A stretch of DNA of 30,975 nt from Avichristensenella sp031550095 (lineage in GTDB: Bacteria > Bacillota > Clostridia > Christensenellales > Aristaeellaceae), in the NCBI GenBank assembly GCA_031550095.1, contig JAVBOX010000110.1:1-30975 (forward strand), read 5' to 3'. The translations under genes and the position numbers were made by a program. The notes beneath the pieces are model-generated. The model made no database searches, had not been told where the DNA came from, and was given only the letters and a program-made list of their open reading frames with translations. Below, one piece after another: positions 16,648-24,797 of this stretch; positions within the stretch are counted from its first letter, which is position 1; every line of letters starts with the position of its first letter.

Positions 16648-17416
16648 TCAAACAGTGGGAAATGCCGCAAACACGCCGGAACAAGAGCCGGTAATCCGGG
16701 TGGAGAAGCTGCACAAGGGGTTTGGCGAGCTGAAGGTGCTCCAGGGGATCACAGAGCATGTGGATAGGCGGGAGGTGATTTCCATCATCGGCCCATCCGG
16801 ATCTGGCAAGAGCACATTCCTGCGCTGTCTGAATCTCCTTGAACGCCCGGATAAGGGCAAGGTCTTCTTTGAGGGCGTTGAAATAACGGCGAAAGGCGCG
16901 GATGTGAACAGGCACCGTCAGCGCATGGGCATGGTGTTCCAGCTTTTCAATATTTTCCCCCATTTGACGGTTTTGGAAAACATCACGATTGCTCCCATCA
17001 TGTTGCTGAAAAAATCCAAGGAGGAAATGGAGAAAAAGGCGGATGCCCTGTTGGCGCGGGTAGGACTGCTGGAAAAGCGAAACGAGCACCCAAACCGCCT
17101 GTCCGGCGGCCAGAAACAGCGGCTTGCCATCGTGCGCGCCTTGGCGATGGAGCCGGACGTCATGCTTTTCGACGAGCCCACGAGCGCTTTGGATCCGGAG
17201 ATGGTTGGCGAGGTGCTTGATGTAATCAAGGCCCTTGTCAAGGAGGGGATGACCAGCGTAATCGTAACCCATGAAATGGGCTTTGCCCGGGAGATTTCAG
17301 ATCGGGTTCTGTTCATGGATGAAGGGGTTATCGCGGAAAGCGGAACCCCCCACCAGATCTTTGGCGCCCCGCAAAATCCAAGGACAAAAGAATTTTTAGG
17401 CAAGGTGTTGTATTGA
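16640..17416 (+). CDS. Polar amino acid ABC transporter ATP-binding protein (GlnQ/HisP type)
   Basis: A 258-residue ATPase with Walker A GPSGSGKST, Q-loop VFQLFNIFPHLTVLENI, signature LSGGQKQR, Walker B VMLFDEPTSALDP and switch THEMGFA. The string DEPTSALDPEMVGEVLDVI is typical of polar amino acid importers. A 15-20-residue N-terminal extension rich in Asn/Glu/Pro precedes the domain. The start is GTG at 16640, with GGAGG about ten bases upstream, overlapping the permease stop. It is the only transport ATPase in the window; whether it also serves the sugar-type permeases downstream is unknown and not typical. Confidence 0.94.
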   Translation: MTDQTVGNAANTPEQEPVIRVEKLHKGFGELKVLQGITEHVDRREVISIIGPSGSGKSTFLRCLNLLERPDKGKVFFEGVEITAKGADVNRHRQRMGMVFQLFNIFPHLTVLENITIAPIMLLKKSKEEMEKKADALLARVGLLEKRNEHPNRLSGGQKQRLAIVRALAMEPDVMLFDEPTSALDPEMVGEVLDVIKALVKEGMTSVIVTHEMGFAREISDRVLFMDEGVIAESGTPHQIFGAPQNPRTKEFLGKVLY

Positions 17417-17417
17417 T

Positions 17418-18875
17418 ATGTGGAGTGAGGCGAAAAAAGGTGCGCTTGCCGCTGTGGACGAAAACGCGGCATTGCTCTGCCATGTGAGCGACAAGGTGTG
17501 GGAGTTCGCGGAGCTGCTGCTGAAGGAGTATCAATCCGCGGCATTGTATTGCAAGGTGCTTCGGGAGCTGGGGTTTGAAGTGGAGGAAGGGCTCGCGGGC
17601 ATGGAGACCGCTTTTTGCGGCGCCTTTGGCTATGGGAAGCCCGTTATCGGCATTTTGGGCGAGTTTGACGCCCTGTCCGGCCTTTCCCAGAAGGGCTGTT
17701 CCACGAAGCGGGAGCCCCTTGTCCCCGGGGGAAGCGGGCACGGTTGTGGCCACAACATGCTAGGCGCGGGGTCCTTGGGCGCGGCGGTAGCTGTCAAGCG
17801 GTATTTGGAGATGACGGGCCGGGAGGGCACGGTGATCTTTTATGGCTGCCCCGGAGAGGAGGGCGCCGGCGCCAAGGCGTTTATGGCCCGGGACGGTTTG
17901 TGGAACCATTTGGACGCAGCGCTGAGCTGGCATCCGGATGACGTGAATGAGGTGACGACGGGCACCTGCAATTCCTGCATTCAAAAGGAGTACAACTTCA
18001 CTGGCGTGGCGGCCCACGCGGCGGGAGATCCTCATCTGGGGCGGTCAGCCTTGGACGCGGTGGAGCTGATGAACATCGGCGTCCAGTTCCTGCGAGAACA
18101 TATGCCCATGACAAGCCGGATTCACTATGCCATTACGGATGCCGGCGGGAACTCCCCCAATGTGGTGCAGCCCAAAGCCCAGGTGCTGTATATGGTGCGG
18201 GACATCAAGGTAAGGGATGCCCTGGCGCTGCAGGCGCGGGTGGATAAGATCGCCCAGGCGGCGGCGATGATGACCGATACGACGCTCCAGACGCGTTTCA
18301 TCGATGGGGTATCCAACACGGTGCCAAACTTCACGCTGGAAAAGCTGCTTCATGAAAACATGGAAAGCATCGGCGTTCCCGCGTACACGGATGAGGAAAG
18401 GGCATATGCTCAGGCGCTCATCGATACCTATGAAAACAAGGCGGAAGAGCTGCCGGGTTTTGCCAGCCAGGAAAGCCCTGAGATTGCCGAGTACGTGGCG
18501 GAAAAGACCCGGGGAGGCACAGCGTCGCTGAACGACTTTGTGATGCCGTACTTCTCCTCCCTCAAGCCATCCATGGGCTCCACGGATGTGGGGGATGTGA
18601 GTTGGGTGACGCCCACGGCGCAGATACGGGGACTGACCTATGCTTCCCGGGCCCCGGGCCATTCCTGGCAACATGTTTCCTGCGGGGTTTCCTCAATTGG
18701 TCATAAAGGGATTCTTTTCGCGGCAAAGGTGCTCGCCGGCGCGGCCATTGACTTAATGGAGAGCCCGGAGGTTTTGACTCAGGCGCGAAAGGAATTTGAG
18801 AAGAAGGCCGCGGAAGGCTATCTCTGTCCCATTCCGGCGGACGCGGTTCCCACAACGGTGAGCGAGGGAAAGTGA
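17418..18875 (+). CDS. M20 family amidohydrolase, AbgB-like
   Basis: A 485-residue metallopeptidase-fold enzyme. The metal-site motif GHGCGHNM (His108, Cys110, His112), the general-base pair Glu147-Glu148 in CPGEEGAGAK and the VAAHAAGDPHLGRSALDAVELM dimerisation-domain segment match the AbgB (aminobenzoyl-glutamate hydrolase subunit B)/amidohydrolase branch, which usually cleaves N-acyl or amide bonds of amino acid conjugates. The start is ATG at 17418, one base after the ABC ATPase stop. Its place in the transport operon suggests that an imported N-acylated or conjugated amino acid is hydrolysed inside the cell. Exact substrate unknown. A strong terminator follows. Confidence 0.9.
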   Translation: MWSEAKKGALAAVDENAALLCHVSDKVWEFAELLLKEYQSAALYCKVLRELGFEVEEGLAGMETAFCGAFGYGKPVIGILGEFDALSGLSQKGCSTKREPLVPGGSGHGCGHNMLGAGSLGAAVAVKRYLEMTGREGTVIFYGCPGEEGAGAKAFMARDGLWNHLDAALSWHPDDVNEVTTGTCNSCIQKEYNFTGVAAHAAGDPHLGRSALDAVELMNIGVQFLREHMPMTSRIHYAITDAGGNSPNVVQPKAQVLYMVRDIKVRDALALQARVDKIAQAAAMMTDTTLQTRFIDGVSNTVPNFTLEKLLHENMESIGVPAYTDEERAYAQALIDTYENKAEELPGFASQESPEIAEYVAEKTRGGTASLNDFVMPYFSSLKPSMGSTDVGDVSWVTPTAQIRGLTYASRAPGHSWQHVSCGVSSIGHKGILFAAKVLAGAAIDLMESPEVLTQARKEFEKKAAEGYLCPIPADAVPTTVSEGK

Positions 18876-18930
18876 CAAATTATCAGGCTTCCTTTCAGCC
18901 TTTCGGCGGATGATGGGTAAGGAGACCACA

Positions 18931-18958
18931 AACGCTGTTTTCAAAACAGCGTTTTTTT
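18931..18958 (+). terminator. Strong intrinsic terminator after the M20 gene
   Basis: AACGCTGTTTT (18931-18941) and AAAACAGCGTT (18943-18953) are perfect inverted repeats; in practice the loop is about TTCAA. A T-tract runs on to 18958. Confidence 0.92.
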
Positions 18959-18999
18959 CGTGGGCTTTTATGCGTTGGAAGGCCGCTGTTCGCGTTTTG

Positions 19000-19008
19000 T
19001 GATATACT
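19000..19008 (+). promoter_or_regulatory. Extended -10 promoter for the oxidoreductase gene
   Basis: TGaTATACT at 19000-19008. No good -35 lies 17 bases upstream, which an extended -10 can tolerate. Predicted transcription starts near 19015, about 35 bases before the ATG. Confidence 0.55.
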
Positions 19009-19049
19009 GTACCCATTCGTATGGATATTGTGAAAGGGGAGGGTTTGAA

Positions 19050-20120
19050 ATGCCGGTGGAAGGGCTCAATTACGCCCCTAAGGGCAAGCCAAAGCCCGTG
19101 GTAAAGGCGGGAGAATTCATTTTTGCGGCGGTGGCGCTGGATCATGGGCATATTTATGGCATGTGCAACGGGCTGACAGAGGCGGGAGCCGCTTTAAAGT
19201 GGGTATATGATCCGGATCCTGAAAAGGTTCGTGGGTTTCAAAAGGCCTTTCCACAGGCAAAGGTGGCCGCCAGCGAGGCGGAAGCGCTGGCGGATCCTGA
19301 GGTCAAGCTGGTGGCGTCTGCGGCGGTCACCAGCGAGCGGTGCCCCCTTGGCCTTCGCGTCATGGAGGCTGGCAAGGATTATTTTACCGACAAGGCGCCG
19401 CTCACGACTCTCTCCCAGCTGGAGGCGGCCAAGGAAAAAGTCCGGAAGACCGGGCGAAAGTATATGGTCTATTATTCCGAACGGCTACATGTGGAAAGCG
19501 CCATGTACGCGGGGGAGCTCATTGAACAAGGCGCGATTGGGCGCGTATTGCAGACCATCGGCCTAGGACCCCACCGCCTGAGCCCGGGGAGCAGGCCCAA
19601 GTGGTTTTTTGAGAAAGAGAAATACGGTGGCATCCTGTGCGACATCGGCAGCCATCAGATCGAGCAGTTCCTGTTCTATACCGGTGCCAAAAACGCCACG
19701 GTGGCGCGGAGTCAAATCGCTAACTATAATCATCCGGACTATCCAGAGCTGGATGACTTTGGCGACTGCGTGCTGGTGGGGGACAACGGCGCCACCGGGT
19801 CTTTTCGCGTGGACTGGTTTACACCAGACGGCCTTAGCACCTGGGGTGACGGGCGCATGACCATCCTTGGAACGGAAGGGTATATTGAGTTGCGCAAGTA
19901 TGTGGATGTAGGCCGGGAGCAAACCGGGGACCATGTGTATCTCGTCAATGGAAAGGGCGAGCAGCATTTTGCCGTGGGCGGCGAAGTGGGCTATCCCTTC
20001 TTTGGACAGCTGATTCTGGACTGTGTGAACCGCACGGAGACTGCCATGACCCAGGAGCATGCCTTCAAGGCGGCAGAGCTGTGCGTTCGCGCTCAAATGC
20101 AGGCGGAGAAGCTTCGATAG
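19050..20120 (+). CDS. Gfo/Idh/MocA family oxidoreductase
   Basis: A 356-residue cytoplasmic dehydrogenase-like protein. The N-terminal half looks like a Rossmann fold, although the usual GxGxxG loop is replaced by ALDHGHIYGMCNGL. The canonical Gfo/Idh features follow: VMEAGKDYFTDKAPLTTLSQLEAAKE (the EKP-like motif, here DKAP), a GGILCDIGSHQIEQFL segment and the C-terminal ILGTEGYIELRK sheet. Family members oxidise or reduce sugars, inositols and related alcohols with NAD(P). The start is ATG at 19050, with GGGGAGGG about seven bases upstream. It has its own promoter and precedes the sugar-type ABC operon, so a linked role in carbohydrate metabolism is possible but unproven. Confidence 0.88.
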   Translation: MPVEGLNYAPKGKPKPVVKAGEFIFAAVALDHGHIYGMCNGLTEAGAALKWVYDPDPEKVRGFQKAFPQAKVAASEAEALADPEVKLVASAAVTSERCPLGLRVMEAGKDYFTDKAPLTTLSQLEAAKEKVRKTGRKYMVYYSERLHVESAMYAGELIEQGAIGRVLQTIGLGPHRLSPGSRPKWFFEKEKYGGILCDIGSHQIEQFLFYTGAKNATVARSQIANYNHPDYPELDDFGDCVLVGDNGATGSFRVDWFTPDGLSTWGDGRMTILGTEGYIELRKYVDVGREQTGDHVYLVNGKGEQHFAVGGEVGYPFFGQLILDCVNRTETAMTQEHAFKAAELCVRAQMQAEKLR

Positions 20121-20144
20121 CCAGCATCGCGCTCGACCTTCATT

Positions 20145-20188
20145 TGCGCCAGGGGAAAGATTGCGAAGATTTGCGCCCCCCTGGCGCA
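20145..20188. repeat. 11-bp inverted repeat between the oxidoreductase and permease genes
   Basis: TGCGCCAGGGG (20145-20155) and CCCCTGGCGCA (20178-20188) pair perfectly around 22 bases. ATTTGCGCC also occurs twice as a direct repeat (20142 and 20169). A TTTT follows eight bases later but no clear T-tract, so a terminator and an operator are both possible. Confidence 0.5.
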
Positions 20189-20253
20189 TGTCTGCATTTT
20201 CTCTCGTTGCGTGTCGTCGGTGAAGCTGTCATCCTTTCGGTTGGTTGCTCATT

Positions 20254-20287
20254 CTTTAAGCTATTTTAAAGATTAATCCAATATACT
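20254..20287 (+). promoter_or_regulatory. Possible promoter and operator for the 20.3-31 kb cluster
   Basis: TATACT at 20282-20287 could be a -10, but no clear -35 is seen. Upstream lie the inverted repeat CTTTAA/TTAAAG (20254-20259 and 20266-20271) and the palindrome GATTAATC (20271-20278). These AT-rich elements just before the first permease may hold a repressor or activator site. Confidence 0.35.
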
Positions 20288-20313
20288 GGATGCCATACAA
20301 ATGGAGGTATCGC

Positions 20314-21195
20314 ATGAAATCAATGGCGGCGCCCCGGCATTTCCTTCGAAGGAAAGAAGCGTTTCTCGGCTATTGTTTCATCCTGCCCAGCTTGGCCGGC
20401 TGTCTGGTTTTTGTCATCATTCCCTTTGGCGACGCTTTTGCCCGCTCCTTTACGAATGGATTTACGGGTTCATTCGCCGGTTTTGCCTATTATCAAGAGA
20501 TTTTCACCAATTTATCGTTTACAACGGCTCTTTTCAATACGGGGCGCTTTATTGGCTTTTGCGTGCCCATCCTGGTGGCTTCCTCTTTGATGCTGGCGCT
20601 CCTGTTGACAAAGCGGGTCCTGGGCCGCGGGGCACTCCGGGCTTCCTTCTTGCTGCCGATGGCCATTCCCGTGGCGTCCGTGGCGCTCCTATGGCAGCTT
20701 CTCTTCCACCGGAACGGCCTCATCAACGATATCCTGATTGCCCTTGGACAAGCGGAGATTGACTGGATGAAAACCGACTGGGCTTTGGGCTGCTTGATCA
20801 TCAGCTATATATGGAAGAATATCGGCTATGACATGGTGCTGTTCATCGCGGGCCTGGGGGGCATCTCCCCTTCCCTGTATGAGGCGGCGTCCGTGGATGG
20901 AGCGGGGGAGGTACGCCAGTTTTTTTCCATCACCCTGCCTTGCCTGCGGCCCACGCTGTTTACGGTGACCGTCCTTTCGCTGCTCAACTCCTTCAAAGCG
21001 TACCGGGAGGCCTATCTGGTGGCGGGAAACTATCCACATGGCAGCATTTATTTGATTCAGCACACGCTGAACAACTGGTTTTCCTCCCTGGAGATCGAAA
21101 AGCTGTCCGCGGCGGCAATCGTTACTTCTTTGATCATCCTGTGCCTTGTCGTTCTGCTCAACTGGGCATGGAGCATCGACGCAAGCCAATCGTAA
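20314..21195 (+). CDS. Sugar-type ABC transporter permease, MalF/UgpA family
   Basis: A 293-residue membrane protein with about six membrane segments, starting RRKEAFLGYCFILPSLAGCLVF. The EAA loop YEAASVDGAGEVRQFF (about residue 189) followed by ITLPCLRPTL identifies a carbohydrate-uptake (CUT1) permease. The start is ATG at 20314, with GGAGG six bases upstream; an upstream in-frame ATG at 20290 lies over the likely promoter. The second permease begins 12 bases after the stop. No MalK-type ATPase is nearby; many Firmicutes CUT1 importers borrow a shared ATPase encoded elsewhere. Confidence 0.93.
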   Translation: MKSMAAPRHFLRRKEAFLGYCFILPSLAGCLVFVIIPFGDAFARSFTNGFTGSFAGFAYYQEIFTNLSFTTALFNTGRFIGFCVPILVASSLMLALLLTKRVLGRGALRASFLLPMAIPVASVALLWQLLFHRNGLINDILIALGQAEIDWMKTDWALGCLIISYIWKNIGYDMVLFIAGLGGISPSLYEAASVDGAGEVRQFFSITLPCLRPTLFTVTVLSLLNSFKAYREAYLVAGNYPHGSIYLIQHTLNNWFSSLEIEKLSAAAIVTSLIILCLVVLLNWAWSIDASQS

Positions 21196-21207
21196 GGAGG
21201 GCCGGGT

Positions 21208-22044
21208 ATGCGATGGGTACGCTCCGCCCTGCTATGGGCGCTGGCTCTCGTGGTGTTGCTGCCGCTGATCATGACCTTTGGCGCCTCCTTTATGGGGGAA
21301 ACGGAGCTATTGGAACATATCAACCCCATTCTCTCCGGTGGAACAGGCCATGCGGCCATGCCGCTGCTGCCTGCCGCGCCAACCCTCACCCAATATGTGA
21401 TGCTTCTGTTCGATACGCCTAAATTCCTGACCATGTTCTGGAACTCTATGACCTTGGTGGTGCCCATCGTCGTGGGCCAAGTATTGGTGGGCACATTGGC
21501 CGCCTGGGGATTTGCCCAGTATCGCTTTCCCCTTCGGAACGCCCTGTTCATGGGCTATATCGCCCTGATGATGATGCCCTTTCAGGTGACATTGGTGCCG
21601 TCCTTCCTGGTGCTGGACAGGCTTCAGCTGATGGATACCCTTTGGGCGGTGATTTTGCCGGGGATCTTCAGCACCTTTGCCGTGTTCCTTCTGCGCCAAT
21701 TTTTTCAGACGGTTCCCTTTGAACTGGTGGAGGCGGCGCGCATTGACAGCGCCGGAGAAATACGCATCTTTTTCTCCTTGGGCTTGCCGCTGGGTCTTCC
21801 GGGCATCGCTTCCCTGTGCATCCTCAGCTTCCTGGACAACTGGAACCTCATCGAGCAGCCGATGACATTCCTGCGCACCCAGGATAAATGGCCCCTTTCG
21901 CTCTATCTTTCCCGGATCGGCGAGACCAACATTGAGCTGGCCATGGGGGCTTCCATCATCACCCTGCTCCCCACCCTGCTGCTGTTTTTCTATTGTGAAT
22001 CCTACTTGGTCCGGGGCATCCAGATGGCTGGGCTGAAAGAATAG
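21208..22044 (+). CDS. Sugar-type ABC transporter permease, MalG/UgpE family
   Basis: A 278-residue membrane protein paired with the preceding permease. It has about six membrane segments, including the MalG-type MTLVVPIVVGQVLVGTLAAWGFA and MMMPFQVTLVPSFLVLDRL, and the EAA loop VEAARIDSAGEIRIFF (about residues 173-188). AAGGAGG precedes the ATG. HlyD-like adaptor genes do not normally follow such permeases; here one begins 50 bases downstream without a visible promoter or terminator between them. Confidence 0.93.
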   Translation: MRWVRSALLWALALVVLLPLIMTFGASFMGETELLEHINPILSGGTGHAAMPLLPAAPTLTQYVMLLFDTPKFLTMFWNSMTLVVPIVVGQVLVGTLAAWGFAQYRFPLRNALFMGYIALMMMPFQVTLVPSFLVLDRLQLMDTLWAVILPGIFSTFAVFLLRQFFQTVPFELVEAARIDSAGEIRIFFSLGLPLGLPGIASLCILSFLDNWNLIEQPMTFLRTQDKWPLSLYLSRIGETNIELAMGASIITLLPTLLLFFYCESYLVRGIQMAGLKE

Positions 22045-22094
22045 CCGCTGCCCTGTGAACATAGCTACATCGCAAGAGAAGAGAGGACCGCCTC

Positions 22095-23444
22095 ATGGAG
22101 AATTACCCCGTGACACGCTCGGATCACGCGCCAAATACCGATTTGGTGACATCCAAAGGGAAAAAAACCCGTGCCCTTGCCGGAAAAGCCTTGGCGGGCT
22201 TTTTGGCCGTGATGGCGCTTTTGACGTGGGCCAATACCATGCTCCAGGAGATGACGATCGCCACCATAACACCCGCTTCCGTTCAGCGGGGCGCCTTGGA
22301 AAAGCTGATTACCGCCACCGGAACGCTCAGCGCGGCGGTCAGCGTTCCCTTGATTGTGGACGATTCCGCCCGGGTTCTGGATGTATATGTGACCACGGGA
22401 ACCTTGGTTCAAGCGGGGGAGCCATTGTTTCGGCTGGACTACGCGGATGTGGTGAAGGCCAAGCGGGATGCCGTGGAATCCGCCCAGGAGACCTTGGATT
22501 CCAAGCAGCGAACCTTGGATTGGGCTGCGTCTGATTTGCCCCAGGCCACGCTGTCCCGCCTTGCGGAACGGCAGCAGACCGTTGCCGCGCTTATGGCCGC
22601 CTATGAACGAACGGTGGATGCCTATGAAAGGGCTGTGGCCAACGGGGAGCAAAGCGCGGAAGCGCTTACCGCCAAAAGGGCCATGGATACGGCCCGGTAT
22701 CAGTATGAATCGGAGAAGCGGCGCCTGGACAGCGATACGACCATCCGGGATTATATGACGAAATCCGATGATCTGGAGAAAGCCAGAAAGTCCCTGAGGG
22801 ATGCGGAGCAGGAAGTGGCGGACTGCCTTGCCCTGCTGGATGATCCCCAAGGGGATCCCCTGGCTCGAACGTTTGTGGCGCCTGTGGCGGGCAGCGTGAC
22901 GAGCGGCGCGGTGAGCGTGGGCGCCATGGCCCCCACCAATTCCCCCGCCATGATGCTAAGCGACCAGACGGGCGGGTTGGAGCTTCGGGTTCAGGTGGAC
23001 GAGGATTCGGCGGCGGAGATGGCCGTTGGCGACGAGGCCAGCATCACCGTGAGCGACCAAGTATACCAAAGCCAGGTTCTTTCTCTGGCGGCGATGACGG
23101 ATAGAGAGGGCATGTACGAGGCCAGCTTCCTGCTTCCCGGGGACGCGGGTTCCGTTGGGGTGAAGGCCACCATGCGCCTGAGAAAGCGCACCCAAAACTA
23201 TGACGTGATCATTCCTTTGAGCGCTCTGCGATCGGACGATGACGGGGACTTCGTCTTTGTGGTGGAACAGCAGGACAGCTCTTTGGGCGCCAAGATGGCT
23301 GCCCACCGGGTGGATGTCTTTGTCCTGGATCAGGATAGCTCCCGGGCGGCGCTTCAGGGAGGTCTTTCTCAGCGGGATACCGTCGTGGCGCGGGGGGACC
23401 GGAATGTCCAGGACGGCGACCGTGTGCGCCTGGCGGAGGAATAA
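22095..23444 (+). CDS. HlyD/MacA-type membrane fusion (periplasmic adaptor-like) protein
   Basis: A 449-residue protein with a cytoplasmic N-terminal tail, a membrane anchor at about residues 30-50, a first barrel-sandwich half (about 68-115: ATGTLSAAV, then VYVTTGTLVQAGEPLFRLD), a long charged coiled-coil hairpin (about 118-250) and a second half beginning VAPVAGSVTSGAVSVGA, then beta-barrel segments with LELRVQVDEDSAAEMAVGD. In monoderms such proteins assist MacB-like ABC exporters. The ATG has GAGAGGA about eight bases upstream. It is two bases from the next gene, a MacB-like membrane protein, so the two probably work together. Confidence 0.88.
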   Translation: MENYPVTRSDHAPNTDLVTSKGKKTRALAGKALAGFLAVMALLTWANTMLQEMTIATITPASVQRGALEKLITATGTLSAAVSVPLIVDDSARVLDVYVTTGTLVQAGEPLFRLDYADVVKAKRDAVESAQETLDSKQRTLDWAASDLPQATLSRLAERQQTVAALMAAYERTVDAYERAVANGEQSAEALTAKRAMDTARYQYESEKRRLDSDTTIRDYMTKSDDLEKARKSLRDAEQEVADCLALLDDPQGDPLARTFVAPVAGSVTSGAVSVGAMAPTNSPAMMLSDQTGGLELRVQVDEDSAAEMAVGDEASITVSDQVYQSQVLSLAAMTDREGMYEASFLLPGDAGSVGVKATMRLRKRTQNYDVIIPLSALRSDDDGDFVFVVEQQDSSLGAKMAAHRVDVFVLDQDSSRAALQGGLSQRDTVVARGDRNVQDGDRVRLAEE

Positions 23445-23446
23445 AC

Positions 23447-24730
23447 GTGAGGTGGCTGCGATGGACTCGAGGCACCCTTTGGCTTGCGCTGGGCATGGTG
23501 CTATGGTGCTGCTCTGTCAGCGCATTGACTACCCGGGAAGGCCTATGGAACAGCAGGCGCATCAGCTACCGCCAACAGAGCGGGGGCGCTTCGCGGGAGA
23601 ACATGGTGAGCCTGCGCCGCGAGATGAATGAGGCTGGCGGAGGCCGCGTGGCCGCGTGGGCCCAATCCCCCTCCCAATCCATTTTCGCGTCGGATATGGA
23701 TGGCAACGTCAGCGTGGATGTGCTCTGGATTGACGGCGACGCGTCCCTGGTATGGAACCTGCCCGTTGTTCGCGGCGCGTTGCCGGGCCTTGGAGATGAT
23801 GAGGGGTGCGCGATTGATGAAAAAACCGCGCTTTCACTCTTTGGCTCCTTGGAAGTAGTCGGCAGGACCGTCACCGTAGCGGGAAACGATCTCTTCGTTC
23901 GGGGGGTGTTTGTGCCGGTCGTGGGCCTTGCCTCTTATGGGGTGGATCCTGGACGTGGGCTAGCCCTCTGCGCCGCCGCCGGGCAGGAGAGCCTGACGCT
24001 TTCGGCCATGGAGTTTCTTGTAAACACGGAGGGCGCGAAAAGCCCAACGGAGCAAGCGAAGGAATGGATGCGTACTGCGTCCATCTCCACTTCCGGCGAG
24101 ATGGACGACCATGTGGATCAGAGAAGCCTGTTGTCGATTCTGACCACCGTGCCCGCGTACTTGTTGGCTTTGCTTGCCCTTGTGGAGCTATGGTGGGTGG
24201 TGCGGGTTTTGTCCGGGCAGGGCTTTGAAGTTTGGCGGAATTTGCGGTTGGATCGTTTGACGCTTCCGAAGCGCTATCGGCGGCTGGCTTTTGTCTGGAT
24301 ATCGGGCCTTTTGTTGTTGGCCGGCCTTGCGGTGTTGGTCATCTTCCTGGTTCCGTCCCCCCGCTCGATTCCGGCTGCCTATTTGCCCACCCGCTGGTCG
24401 GACTTTTCCTTCTGGTCGGACTTGATCAAGGGCAATTGGCAAGCGGACGCCCAAAACGCCATGTCCGTAGCGCTCAGGCCCGACATGGTTTGGGATCGCT
24501 TGGCGGATTGGTGCGTAGCGCTGACCGTGGCGGCAATCACATGCCTGTGGCATGGGAAAAGCGTGTTGAAACGAAACATGGAAGGTACGGGGATTTTGGC
24601 CGTTTTCTCCATGGCGGAACCATCTGCGTGGCCGCGCTCTTTGGGGTTTGGGCTGCGGGCCGTGCTGGTTGGACCCCTGCCGCGCCTCTTGGGATACTGG
24701 CGCTTCCGGCTTTGCTATATGGATTCATAG
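23447..24730 (+). CDS. MacB/FtsX-like ABC-type membrane protein, possibly frameshifted at its 3' end
   Basis: A 427-residue protein as it stands. A membrane segment at about residues 10-28 is followed by a roughly 200-residue outside domain containing VRGALPGLGDDEGCAIDEKTALSLFGS and VVGRTVTVAGNDLFVRGVF, the pattern of a MacB_PCD periplasmic core domain. Further membrane segments lie near 229-252, 283-304 and 357-370. Near 24604 the reading seems to change: the -1 frame continues with hydrophobic segments and stops at 24801, overlapping the next start as ATGA, which would give about 451 residues. Codon base composition does not clearly choose between the ends. The start is GTG with GGAGGA seven bases upstream. 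No ABC ATPase is adjacent. Confidence 0.65.
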   Translation: MRWLRWTRGTLWLALGMVLWCCSVSALTTREGLWNSRRISYRQQSGGASRENMVSLRREMNEAGGGRVAAWAQSPSQSIFASDMDGNVSVDVLWIDGDASLVWNLPVVRGALPGLGDDEGCAIDEKTALSLFGSLEVVGRTVTVAGNDLFVRGVFVPVVGLASYGVDPGRGLALCAAAGQESLTLSAMEFLVNTEGAKSPTEQAKEWMRTASISTSGEMDDHVDQRSLLSILTTVPAYLLALLALVELWWVVRVLSGQGFEVWRNLRLDRLTLPKRYRRLAFVWISGLLLLAGLAVLVIFLVPSPRSIPAAYLPTRWSDFSFWSDLIKGNWQADAQNAMSVALRPDMVWDRLADWCVALTVAAITCLWHGKSVLKRNMEGTGILAVFSMAEPSAWPRSLGFGLRAVLVGPLPRLLGYWRFRLCYMDS

Positions 24731-24797
24731 CGACTTTTCGGGTAGGAAGGATTCCTGAACGCTGGTTATCGAGGTTTATTGTTGAAAGGAGCATTTT

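Noticed and set aside
24590..24615. Programmed -1 frameshift signal
   Set aside because: No X-XXY-YYZ slippery heptamer in the gene's frame and no evident downstream pseudoknot; a lost base in a T run is simpler.
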